Shown: positions 1-5,841, counted from the stretch's first letter. The stretch is 6,162 bases of DNA from JBHIAG01 sp046758465 (GCA_046758465.1 JBHIAG010000104.1:1-6162), one strand, 5' to 3'. The notes: a model not told the origin generated them from the letters alone. Translations and numbers: made by a program.

Positions 1-8
1 GCTTGCGG

Positions 9-2408
9 TCAATTGCGAACGGGCTTGCCGGTCTTCAATATAGATTGGATGCGCTCCTGCGTCTTGGGTTCCCCGCAGAGGCTGACAAAAGCTTCACGCT
101 CCAGGTCGAGCAGATAGTGTTCGCTCACCGGTTGCGACGGGTTGAGGTCGCCACCGGCCATCACCGTGGCGAGCTTTGAGCCGATGTGAGCTTCGTAGTC
201 GCTGATGTAGTCGGCCCGGCGCATGAGGTGGATACCCAACTGGAACGTGGCCAGCATCTCCTCGCCACCAACGACGATGTCGGTACGTGGAGCCGCTGGC
301 CGATAGCTGCGCGCCAGTGCCAGCACGCTCTCTTTGGCGTCGGCGACGAGCCGGTCAAGGTTCATCGTCACCAAGTCGCCTTCGCCGAGGAAGCCCAGTT
401 GGCGGGCCTCTTCCGCGCTGGTGGACACCTTCGCCCTGGCCAGGGTTTCGAAGGTGTGGCGCAGGTGATGGTAGCGCTCCAGCTCAGAGTGGGCGGAGTC
501 GAGCGTGCGCAGCACCATTTCTTTTGTGCCGCCGCCAGCGGGAATCAGCCCCGCACCTGCCTCGACCAAGCCAATGTAGAGTTCGGCCGCGGCATGGACG
601 CGGGCGGCATGGAGAGCGATCTCGCAGCCGCCACCCAGCGTCATCCCGTGCGGGGCGACGACAACGGGTCGCGGCGCGTACTTGAGCGCAAGATTGGCGT
701 TCTGGAAGGCGCGCACCACCTGGTCAATCTCATCCCACTCGCCCTCCTGCGCGGCGACGAGCAACAGCACCAGGTTGGCACCGACCGAGAAGTTCGGCGC
801 CTGGTTGGCGATGACCAAGCCTTCAAAGTTCTTGGCCACTTCCTCGACGGCAACGTTCATCATCTGGATGATGTCGCCGCCGATCGAGTTCATCTTGGTG
901 TGGAATTCCAGGCAGGCAACGCCGTCGCCGAGGTCAATGAGGCTGGCGCCGGCGTTGGAGCGAATGGTGCGGGTTTGCTCCTTGAGGTCGCGCAGGAAGA
1001 TGACGCCGGGGCGGGGAGCGAGCGGCAGGTAGGCGTCGGCGGCGAGGTCGAACACAGCAGGCTGCGTGTCGGCGCGCGCATAGAAGGATTTCTTACCTGC
1101 GGCCAGCAGCTTTTCCACCAGCGGCGGCGCGGGCCGCTTCTCTTCTTGCCAGCGCGCCAGCGGGAACTCCACACCGAGAAGATCCCAAATCTCGAACGGC
1201 CCCAGCTCCCAGTTGAAGCCGTAGCGCATGGCCGCGTCAATCTCGGCTGGGCTGTCGGCAATTTCCGGGATACGGCTTGCGGCGTAATGGAAAAGGTCAG
1301 CGAGTTGGCACTGGTAGAACTGAGCGCTGCGGTCGCGTCCGCCGAGCAGGCGCGGGAGGCGTTCGCCGAGTTGGTCGAGGTTGCGGGCTAGCTCGAGCGC
1401 GGGCAGTTGTGGGCGCTGGCGCGGGCGGTAGTCGAGGTTCTTCCGGTCGAACGTAAGGATTTCAGAGCCGGCGGCGCGTTTGATGCGCTGGTAGAAACCC
1501 TGGCCGGTTTTCTCCCCCAGCCAGCGGCGTGCGAGCAAAGTTTCCACAAAGGCGGGCAGGCGAAAGCTTTCGCGGCGCTCATCCTCCGGGGCGTTCGCAT
1601 AGAGGTTGCGCACCACGTCGGCAAGCACGTCGAGGCCGACGATGTCGGCGGTGCGGAAGGTGGCCGAGCGCGGCAGGCCGAGCACCGGGCCAGTGAGTTC
1701 GTCCATCTCTTCGATGGTAAAATCCATCTCCTGCATCAGCCGCAGGCTGTTCATCATGGCGAAGGTGCCGATGCGGTTGGCGATGAAGTTGGGCGTGTCC
1801 TTGGCGCGCACGACAACTTTGCCGAGCGTGCGCTCGGCGAGCTCGCTGACGGCCGCGACGACTTCAGGCAGGGTGTCGGCGATGGGGATGACCTCGAGCA
1901 GGCGCAGATAGCGTGGTGGGTTAAAGAAGTGCGTGCCGAGCCAGTGGCGACGCAACTCCTCCGAGCGCCCTTCGGCGATCTGGCGGAGCGGCAGGCCGCT
2001 GGTATTCGAGCTGACGATGGTGCCGGGCCGGCGGACGCGCTCGATGCGCGCGAGCAGGCTGCGCTTGATGGCCACGTCCTCTGCAACCGCTTCGATGATC
2101 CAGTCGGCCTCGGCCAGCCAGTCCAGGTGGTCGTCGAAGTTGCCCAGGCGCACGCGCTCGGCCCAGTCGGGACGAAAGAGCGCGGCGGGTTTGGCCTTGA
2201 CCGCTGATTGCCAGCCTGCCCGCACAATGCGGTTGCGGACGGCCGCGCTCGTGCGCGTGAGCCCGCGTTTTTTCTCGGCGTCAGTCAGCTCAGCGGGAAC
2301 GATGTCGAGCAGGATGGGCTGCAGGCGGGCGTTGATGAGATGGGCGGCGATGCGCGCGCCCATGACACCGGCGCCGAGAACGGCAACGGTTTGAATGCGT
2401 GGTACCAC
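9..2408 (-). CDS. fadN: Bifunctional 3-hydroxyacyl-CoA dehydrogenase / enoyl-CoA hydratase (FadN-type)
   Basis: This cytoplasmic fatty-acid beta-oxidation enzyme (799 aa) hydrates trans-2-enoyl-CoA and oxidises the resulting 3-hydroxyacyl-CoA with NAD. The dehydrogenase comes first. The Rossmann motif G12-A-G14-V-M-G17 is at the N-terminus, and the HAD catalytic residues appear as S137, H160 (in HFFNP), E172 and N211. C-terminal HAD folds span about 206-305 and 365-430. The crotonase domain (about 486-690) keeps both catalytic glutamates, E596 in GGGCE and E616, spaced 20 apart as in rat enoyl-CoA hydratase (E144/E164). This order and length match Bacillus FadN (YusL, about 790 aa) and are the reverse of E. 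coli FadB/FadJ. The start is GTG, with an in-frame TAG directly before it, so no longer N-terminus is possible. A GAGGA lies 10 bases upstream. In Bacillus, fadA and fadE follow; here the downstream side is cut by the window edge. The symbol rests on architecture, not on a database match. Confidence 0.95.
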   Translation of the reverse strand: MVPRIQTVAVLGAGVMGARIAAHLINARLQPILLDIVPAELTDAEKKRGLTRTSAAVRNRIVRAGWQSAVKAKPAALFRPDWAERVRLGNFDDHLDWLAEADWIIEAVAEDVAIKRSLLARIERVRRPGTIVSSNTSGLPLRQIAEGRSEELRRHWLGTHFFNPPRYLRLLEVIPIADTLPEVVAAVSELAERTLGKVVVRAKDTPNFIANRIGTFAMMNSLRLMQEMDFTIEEMDELTGPVLGLPRSATFRTADIVGLDVLADVVRNLYANAPEDERRESFRLPAFVETLLARRWLGEKTGQGFYQRIKRAAGSEILTFDRKNLDYRPRQRPQLPALELARNLDQLGERLPRLLGGRDRSAQFYQCQLADLFHYAASRIPEIADSPAEIDAAMRYGFNWELGPFEIWDLLGVEFPLARWQEEKRPAPPLVEKLLAAGKKSFYARADTQPAVFDLAADAYLPLAPRPGVIFLRDLKEQTRTIRSNAGASLIDLGDGVACLEFHTKMNSIGGDIIQMMNVAVEEVAKNFEGLVIANQAPNFSVGANLVLLLVAAQEGEWDEIDQVVRAFQNANLALKYAPRPVVVAPHGMTLGGGCEIALHAARVHAAAELYIGLVEAGAGLIPAGGGTKEMVLRTLDSAHSELERYHHLRHTFETLARAKVSTSAEEARQLGFLGEGDLVTMNLDRLVADAKESVLALARSYRPAAPRTDIVVGGEEMLATFQLGIHLMRRADYISDYEAHIGSKLATVMAGGDLNPSQPVSEHYLLDLEREAFVSLCGEPKTQERIQSILKTGKPVRN

Positions 2409-2420
2409 CTACGGCCTGTC

Positions 2421-2425
2421 CTCTA
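2421..2425 (-). promoter_or_regulatory. Ribosome binding site of the fadN-type gene, long spacing
   Basis: On the minus strand GAGGA (inside GTAGAGGACAGG) precedes the GTG start by about 10 bases. This is longer than the usual 5-9. No better purine-rich motif lies nearer, and the in-frame stop directly upstream fixes the start. Confidence 0.45.
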
Positions 2426-2459
2426 CGGGTGAATGACGCGACCAGCGATGTTTCCCACG

Positions 2460-2478
2460 GCCCCGATGGCATCGGGGC
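2460..2478. repeat. Perfect 8-bp inverted repeat in the leader of the fadN-type gene
   Basis: GCCCCGATGGCATCGGGGC forms an 8-bp perfect stem with a 3-base loop. On the minus strand it lies just downstream of the predicted promoter and about 50 bases before the GTG start, so it would be near the 5' end of the mRNA. It has no T-tract, which makes a simple terminator unlikely. It could be an mRNA-stabilising hairpin, an operator or a dispersed repeat. The sequence alone cannot decide between these. Confidence 0.6.
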
Positions 2479-2492
2479 AGGCAGGAAACGCG

Positions 2493-2521
2493 AGCCTACT
2501 GGAAGGGTGGGGATTCGTCAA
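2493..2521 (-). promoter_or_regulatory. Predicted sigma70-type promoter of the fadN-type gene
   Basis: On the minus strand, TTGACG (5 of 6 matches to the -35 consensus, 2516-2521) is followed after exactly 17 bases by TAGGCT (2493-2498; 3 of 6 matches to -10, including the key first T, the A and the last T). The transcript would start near 2486 and carry a leader of roughly 80 bases. The -35 box and spacing are strong; the -10 box is weak. Confidence 0.5.
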
Positions 2522-2553
2522 GAGCCGGGCTGAGAGCCTCGGCTAGCAACTTT

Positions 2554-2583
2554 TTGTTGAACGTGGCTGTCCAATGGTATAGA
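2554..2583 (+). promoter_or_regulatory. Weak candidate promoter of the patatin-like gene
   Basis: TATAGA (2578-2583) is a plausible -10 box. Upstream are TTGTTG (2554-2559, 18-base spacing) and the overlapping TTGAAC (2557-2562, 15-base spacing), either of which could serve as a poor -35. A start near 2590 would leave a very short leader containing the ribosome binding site. Matches are modest, so this is only a candidate. Confidence 0.3.
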
Positions 2584-2590
2584 GGGACTT

Positions 2591-2595
2591 GAGGA
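2591..2595 (+). promoter_or_regulatory. Ribosome binding site of the patatin-like gene
   Basis: GAGGA lies 6 bases before the ATG at 2602, a near-ideal spacing. It supports that start over the in-frame ATG two codons later (2608), which would sit 12 bases from the motif. Confidence 0.7.
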
Positions 2596-2601
2596 AGAGC
2601 T

Positions 2602-3486
2602 ATGGACATGCGAGGCCTGGGGCAGGAGCTGCGGCGGGGGCTGCGGCGCATTCGCGAGTTCGCCTACGCGCGCCGGCCGCGGCCCGCAGGAGCACGACCC
2701 ACACTGGGCTTGGCACTGGGCGGAGGTTTCGCTCGCGGCATCGCCCACATCGGCGTGCTCAAGGTGCTGGAAGAAAACGGCCTGCGCCCCGACTACCTGG
2801 CCGGCACCAGTGCGGGCAGCCTCATCGCCGGGGGCTACGCCGGCGGCGCCAGCATCGCGGAACTGACCCGCGTGGCCCGGCGCATGCGCTGGAAAGACTT
2901 CGCCCGCTGGACAGTGTCCCGCATGGGGCTGGCCTCGAACGCGCGCATGGAGAACTTCATCCGGCGATTCTTCCGCGCGCTCCAGTTCGAAGACCTGAAG
3001 ATTCCGCTGGCGGTGGTGGCGACCGACCTGGTGCAGGGCAAACCGGTGGTCTTCACTGCGGGGGAACTGGGGCTGGCGCTGCGGGCCAGTTGTGCCTACC
3101 CGGGACTGTTTCTGCCGGTGGCCTACAACGGCAGCCTGCTGGTGGACGGCGGGCTGGTGTGGGCGGTGCCGACGAAGCCGGTGGCTGAACTCGGCGCTGA
3201 GATTGTCCTAGCGGTGCCGCTCGATGCCGGTGCGGAGCCGGTGAACCCAAAGAGCCTGGTGGACGTGCTCGGGCGGTCGCTCAGCATCGCGTCGGATGCG
3301 GCCAAGCCGCTCTGGCGCGAGCACGCCGACCTGATTGTGGAGCCACTGGTCGGCCACTATCGCTGGGACGACTTTGAGCAGGCCGATGAGCTGATTCGCG
3401 CCGGCGAAGCCGCCATGCGAGAAGCCATGCCGCGCCTGCGCAGCTTGCTGGCAGCGCGCCCGGCGGCCAAAGTAACCTCGCCCTAG
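2602..3486 (+). CDS. Patatin-like phospholipase / acyl hydrolase (RssA/NTE-like family)
   Basis: This 294-aa serine hydrolase uses a Ser-Asp catalytic dyad to cleave acyl esters of lipids. All family marks are visible: the glycine-rich oxyanion-hole segment G40-G-G-F-A-R-G46, the nucleophile elbow G68-T-S70-A-G72 with catalytic Ser70, and the D182-G-G motif supplying catalytic Asp182. The length and the C-terminal pattern (alternating hydrophobic/acidic residues, ending around a GEAAMREAMP-like helix) are usual for short bacterial RssA/YlbK-type patatins. The first 30 residues are rich in arginine and contain no signal peptide or membrane segment, so the protein is probably cytoplasmic, perhaps touching the membrane through the basic N-terminus (inference). 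It is divergent from the beta-oxidation gene and 38 bp ahead of the nucleoside hydrolase. The family is certain; the natural substrate cannot be told. Confidence 0.92.
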   Translation: MDMRGLGQELRRGLRRIREFAYARRPRPAGARPTLGLALGGGFARGIAHIGVLKVLEENGLRPDYLAGTSAGSLIAGGYAGGASIAELTRVARRMRWKDFARWTVSRMGLASNARMENFIRRFFRALQFEDLKIPLAVVATDLVQGKPVVFTAGELGLALRASCAYPGLFLPVAYNGSLLVDGGLVWAVPTKPVAELGAEIVLAVPLDAGAEPVNPKSLVDVLGRSLSIASDAAKPLWREHADLIVEPLVGHYRWDDFEQADELIRAGEAAMREAMPRLRSLLAARPAAKVTSP

Positions 3487-3512
3487 AAACACCACAACAC
3501 CCCTGCCCCGAG

Positions 3513-3518
3513 TAGAAT
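3513..3518 (+). promoter_or_regulatory. -10 box placed for leaderless transcription of the nucleoside hydrolase
   Basis: TAGAAT matches TATAAT at 5 of 6 positions and ends 6 bases before the GTG start, so transcription would begin at or next to the first base of the start codon. No Shine-Dalgarno motif lies between the box and the start, and no good -35 box is visible about 17 bases upstream. This arrangement is the one known for leaderless genes. Confidence 0.5.
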
Positions 3519-3524
3519 ACCCCC

Positions 3525-4466
3525 GTGCCGATTCCCGTAGCTTTGGACGTGGACACGGGCGTGGATGACGCGCTGGCCCTGATCCTGGCGCTGCGCTCGC
3601 CGGAACTCGCCGTCCGCGCGGTGAGCTGCGTGGCTGGCAACACCTCGGTCGAGTTTGCCACGCGCAACACGCTGCTCGTGCTCGATCGGCTGGAGGCGCG
3701 GCGGGATTTACGGGTGGCGCGCGGCGCGGCCCAGCCGCTGGCGCGACCCCTCGCCCCCGCGGGCGAAGTACACGGAGCCGACGGGCTGGGCAATACCAGC
3801 GCGCTCTATCCACCCTCGACGCGCCCCTACGGGATGGACGGGGTTGCGTTGCTGCTCGAAACCATCCAAGCACAGCCCGGCGCGCTGACCCTGATTGCGA
3901 CCGGGCCCATGACCAACCTGGCGCAGGCAGTCGCGCGGGAGCCGGCCGCGTTCCGCCAGCTCAGAGAGATTGTCCAGATGGGCGGGGCGGTGGCGGTGCC
4001 GGGTAATGTGAGCCCGCACGCGGAGTTCAACCTCTGGGTGGACCCGGAGGCCGCAGCCGCGGTGTTTGCGGCCGGAGTGCCGCTGCGGCTGGTGCCGCTC
4101 GACGTCACCGAGCAGCTCGTACTTACGCGCGCACGAGTGCGGCAGCTTGCGCAGGAGCGCGACTCCGGCGTGTTCCAGTTTGTGCGCGAATGCACAGTGC
4201 TCTACTTCGATTTCCACCAGCAGCGCGTGGGTATCAACGGCGGCCACCTGCACGACCCGGCGGCCGTGACCGCCGCTATCCATCCCGAATGGTTCACCTG
4301 GCGCCGCGCGCGTCTGGGCATTGACACCGGCGAGGCCGAGCGGGGCCGGCTGCGCGTCGAATGGCCCTCCGAGGCGGGCAGGGACGAGGCGGGAACAGCG
4401 CAGGTAGCCGTGGGCAGCGAAGCCGCGCGGGTGGTGGACTTCATCGCCGACCGCGTCTGCCAGTAG
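3525..4466 (+). CDS. Inosine-uridine preferring nucleoside hydrolase (IUNH family)
   Basis: This enzyme (313 aa, the usual family length) hydrolyses the N-glycosidic bond of ribonucleosides to release the base and ribose, for purine/pyrimidine salvage. The calcium-binding signature is at the N-terminus, D8-V-D10-T-G-V-D14-D15, with Thr in place of the common Pro. Further family motifs follow in order: VAGN39, HGADGLG (83-89), ATGPMTNLA (125-133), NVSPHAEFNLWVDPEAA (161-177) and the C-terminal HDPAAV with calcium-binding D244. The start is GTG; no ribosome binding site is visible, but a TAGAAT box sits 6 bases upstream. The 38-bp gap to the patatin gene has no terminator, so some read-through is possible. 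The last 43 codons are repeated twice downstream as fragments. Base preference (purine or pyrimidine nucleosides) cannot be decided from the sequence. Confidence 0.94.
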   Translation: MPIPVALDVDTGVDDALALILALRSPELAVRAVSCVAGNTSVEFATRNTLLVLDRLEARRDLRVARGAAQPLARPLAPAGEVHGADGLGNTSALYPPSTRPYGMDGVALLLETIQAQPGALTLIATGPMTNLAQAVAREPAAFRQLREIVQMGGAVAVPGNVSPHAEFNLWVDPEAAAAVFAAGVPLRLVPLDVTEQLVLTRARVRQLAQERDSGVFQFVRECTVLYFDFHQQRVGINGGHLHDPAAVTAAIHPEWFTWRRARLGIDTGEAERGRLRVEWPSEAGRDEAGTAQVAVGSEAARVVDFIADRVCQ

Positions 4467-4501
4467 GAAGACTGACCCACCCCGGCCAGGGCTGCTACCC
4501 G

Positions 4502-4546
4502 CCCGATTTCTAAGTCGGGGGCTTACGTACGGGCTAAAGCCCGTAC
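4502..4546. repeat. Two-hairpin palindromic intergenic element
   Basis: Two inverted repeats lie back to back. The first pairs CCCGA (4502-4506) with TCGGG (4515-4519). The second, GTACGGGCTAAAGCCCGTAC, has a perfect 8-bp stem (4527-4534 with 4539-4546) and a TAAA loop. The element begins 35 bp after the nucleoside hydrolase stop and ends 15 bp before the first repeated gene tail. It looks like a REP-type dispersed palindrome and could also act as a bidirectional transcription block, though no T-tract follows. Only one copy is in this window, so its repetitive nature is inferred. Confidence 0.55.
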
Positions 4547-4560
4547 CCACACAAAGCCTA

Positions 4561-4677
4561 ACCGAGCGGGGCCGGCTGCGCGTCGAATGGCCCTCCGAGG
4601 CGGGCAGGGCACAGGTGGCCGTGGGCGTCGAGGTCGCGCGCGTGGTTGACTTCGTGGGAGAGCGCGTCTGCCACTAG
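4561..4677 (+). pseudogene. Relic 3' end of a nucleoside hydrolase gene (copy 2)
   Basis: The stretch encodes 38 residues plus stop, matching the end of the intact nucleoside hydrolase upstream. Bases 4562-4609 are identical to 4336-4383 (48 of 48). A 15-base in-frame gap follows (the codons for DEAGT are missing), and then 69 bases to the stop with 14 differences, five of them synonymous. The reading frame and TAG stop are kept, and it ends in ERVCH where the gene ends in DRVCQ. There is no start codon or ribosome binding site, and the upstream sequence is the palindromic element, so it is a gene tail and not a gene. The start given is the in-frame codon; the match begins one base later. Confidence 0.85.
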
Positions 4678-4743
4678 CTGAAACCATGTGGTTTTGGCGC
4701 AGCTAGAGGACAAAGGTAGGTCCCTACGATTGTAACCTGAGTG

Positions 4744-5490
4744 CTACGTAGCGGGTTCTCCCTCTTGGACGGGTGCCTTACCTGAGCTACTGACCGCATG
4801 ATAGAGTGAAGCGAAAGCTAGACTTATCCACATAATAGCTATAATGATTCCCACACCGAGGCAGATCAGCCCTGCGATACCGATAGGAATTGACAATAAG
4901 CCGATAAGGAACACTTTCCACGCGTGCCCACCTGTCATGCGCCAACTCTCCTTAACTGCCTCGATTACTTGCATTTTCCGGTCTACTACAAGGTAGGGTG
5001 TAAAGGCTAACTTACACGCAAATATGATTCCTGGTACTATTAAAAGCACAAACCCAATGCCGATGATAACAGCAACTAGTAGACTCGCCAAAACGACATT
5101 CCAGTAGTTATGAAAAACTTCGAACATATCTTTGATGTCGAGCGGATCGTTTCTCGCTGCCTTAAGATAGGCGAACAAAACACCGTAGCCTATGGGGTTG
5201 GTAAGTAAGATACCATAGGCAAACGAAAGGACGCCTGCCGCAGCAACACCGGCATCTCCATTCCCCCGACCAATATTGAGTATAGCGGAACCGGCGGAAA
5301 TCAGCCCGAATATGATGCCAATGAGAAATAGCTCCAGGAAGTACTTCCACAGCTGTCGCCAGCCATTAGCGTAGGACGAACCCACTCCAATCACGGGAAG
5401 CGGCTGAACGGTAGCTACGAAAGTATTCCCGCACTTGCTACAGAACTTGGCATCGTCAGGCAACTGGGTGCCGCAGTAGCAGCAATACAT
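4744..5490 (-). CDS. Zinc-ribbon multi-pass membrane protein of unknown function
   Basis: This is a 248-aa inner-membrane protein. The N-terminus is a zinc ribbon with C3-x-x-C6 and C17-x-x-C20, as in many bacterial proteins beginning with a short zinc-ribbon tag. After a linker come hydrophobic membrane segments at about 50-70, 82-106, 133-160 and 195-232; the last is long enough for two passes. The part around IVPGII (about 153-158), a polar stretch with VVDRKMQVIEAVKESW and the final hydrophobic block resemble DUF975/GPDP-membrane-domain-like proteins. This is family resemblance only. The frame is open up to an ATG at 5574, but the ATG at 5490 is chosen: it has AGGA 8 bases upstream, begins directly with the zinc ribbon, and lies downstream of a good promoter that the longer version would span. 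Its base composition is far lower in GC than its neighbours. No function can be assigned. Confidence 0.85.
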   Translation of the reverse strand: MYCCYCGTQLPDDAKFCSKCGNTFVATVQPLPVIGVGSSYANGWRQLWKYFLELFLIGIIFGLISAGSAILNIGRGNGDAGVAAAGVLSFAYGILLTNPIGYGVLFAYLKAARNDPLDIKDMFEVFHNYWNVVLASLLVAVIIGIGFVLLIVPGIIFACKLAFTPYLVVDRKMQVIEAVKESWRMTGGHAWKVFLIGLLSIPIGIAGLICLGVGIIIAIMWISLAFASLYHAVSSSGKAPVQEGEPAT

Positions 5491-5498
5491 ACCGACGT

Positions 5499-5502
5499 TC
5501 CT
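5499..5502 (-). promoter_or_regulatory. Ribosome binding site of the zinc-ribbon protein gene
   Basis: On the minus strand AGGA is followed by 8 bases (ACGTCGGT) and then the ATG at 5490. It supports this start over the upstream in-frame ATG at 5574. Confidence 0.55.
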
Positions 5503-5526
5503 ATGGGGAGGGCTGTTGCGTGTCAG

Positions 5527-5555
5527 AGGATAGCTTCGGGGATGACGACAGTCAA
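5527..5555 (-). promoter_or_regulatory. Predicted sigma70-type promoter of the zinc-ribbon protein gene
   Basis: On the minus strand TTGACT (5550-5555, 5 of 6 matches) and TATCCT (5527-5532, 4 of 6 matches) are separated by exactly 17 bases. Transcription would start near 5520, giving a leader of about 30 bases that contains the AGGA motif. This is the best promoter match in the window and fixes the start codon at 5490. Confidence 0.6.
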
Positions 5556-5611
5556 GCGGGCAAAAACCTGCCACCGCCGTTGACCGAGCCGACCGGTTGA
5601 TAGTTTCGGGT

Positions 5612-5716
5612 CAGCAAGACTATGCTTCTTATCCCAATGCACCTTCTTGGTCCCCGGATGGGAGATACATAGCTTTCAACTGGGGATTTAGCTCCGATTA
5701 CGAAATCTGGCGCTGA
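5612..5716 (+). pseudogene. Relic 3' end of a WD40-like (PD40/TolB-type) beta-propeller gene
   Basis: The frame reads through residues containing APSWSPDGRYIAF, followed about ten residues later by DYEIWR and a TGA stop (5714-5716). The W-S-P-D-G-x-x-I-A-F signature followed by an aromatic I-W/Y strand is the hallmark of PD40 blades found in TolB and related periplasmic or peptidase-associated propellers. The frame is open upstream only to a stop at 5543-5545, and there is no plausible start or ribosome binding site. One blade cannot form a propeller, so this is the remaining tail of a lost gene. The left boundary is approximate. Confidence 0.7.
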
Positions 5717-5738
5717 GCCACTTCTTGCCCCGTGAGTT

Positions 5739-5841
5739 GCCCTCCGAGGCGGGCAGGGACGCGGCGGGCACGGCGCAGGTGGCCGTGGGCGTGGAGGTCG
5801 CGCGGGTGGTGGACTTCATCGCCGCGCGCGTCTGCCGCTAG
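5739..5841 (+). pseudogene. Relic 3' end of a nucleoside hydrolase gene (copy 3)
   Basis: The stretch encodes PSEAGRDAAGTAQ and onwards to ARVCR and a TAG stop (5839-5841), matching the end of the intact hydrolase. Bases 5739-5760 are identical to 4364-4385. Unlike copy 2 it keeps the five codons missing there (DAAGT). Its last 69 bases differ from the intact gene at 10 positions and from copy 2 at 10 positions. It shares GVEVARVV with copy 2 where the intact gene has GSEAARVV. No start codon is associated. It begins 22 bp after the stop of the beta-propeller relic. Confidence 0.85.

Noticed and set aside
186..1391. A 401-residue plus-strand open frame opposite the beta-oxidation gene
   Set aside because: It is antisense to a gene with complete motifs and catalytic residues. 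Its composition (histidine, valine, aspartate and glutamate repeats) is the usual mirror of GC-rich coding sequence.
1407..2207. A 266-residue plus-strand open frame opposite the same gene
   Set aside because: It is also an antisense mirror of the dehydrogenase domain, with no recognisable motif and no ribosome binding site.
3708..4550. A 280-residue minus-strand open frame opposite the nucleoside hydrolase
   Set aside because: It lies antisense to a gene with all family motifs, and its residues show no fold-like pattern.
4561..4677. Copy 2 as a small complete gene
   Set aside because: The frame stays open upstream through the palindromic element but contains no ATG or GTG start with a ribosome binding site, and the protein would be only a C-terminal piece of an enzyme.
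4681..4694. Terminator hairpin AAACC/GGTTT after copy 2
   Set aside because: The stem is only 5 bp of mostly A-T pairs and has no proper T-tract. It is too weak to call.
4336..5841. CRISPR array or integron cassette array
   Set aside because: There are only three repeats, at uneven distances (226 and about 1,150 bp); they are coding in nature and diverged, and no cas gene, integrase or attC-like structure is visible.
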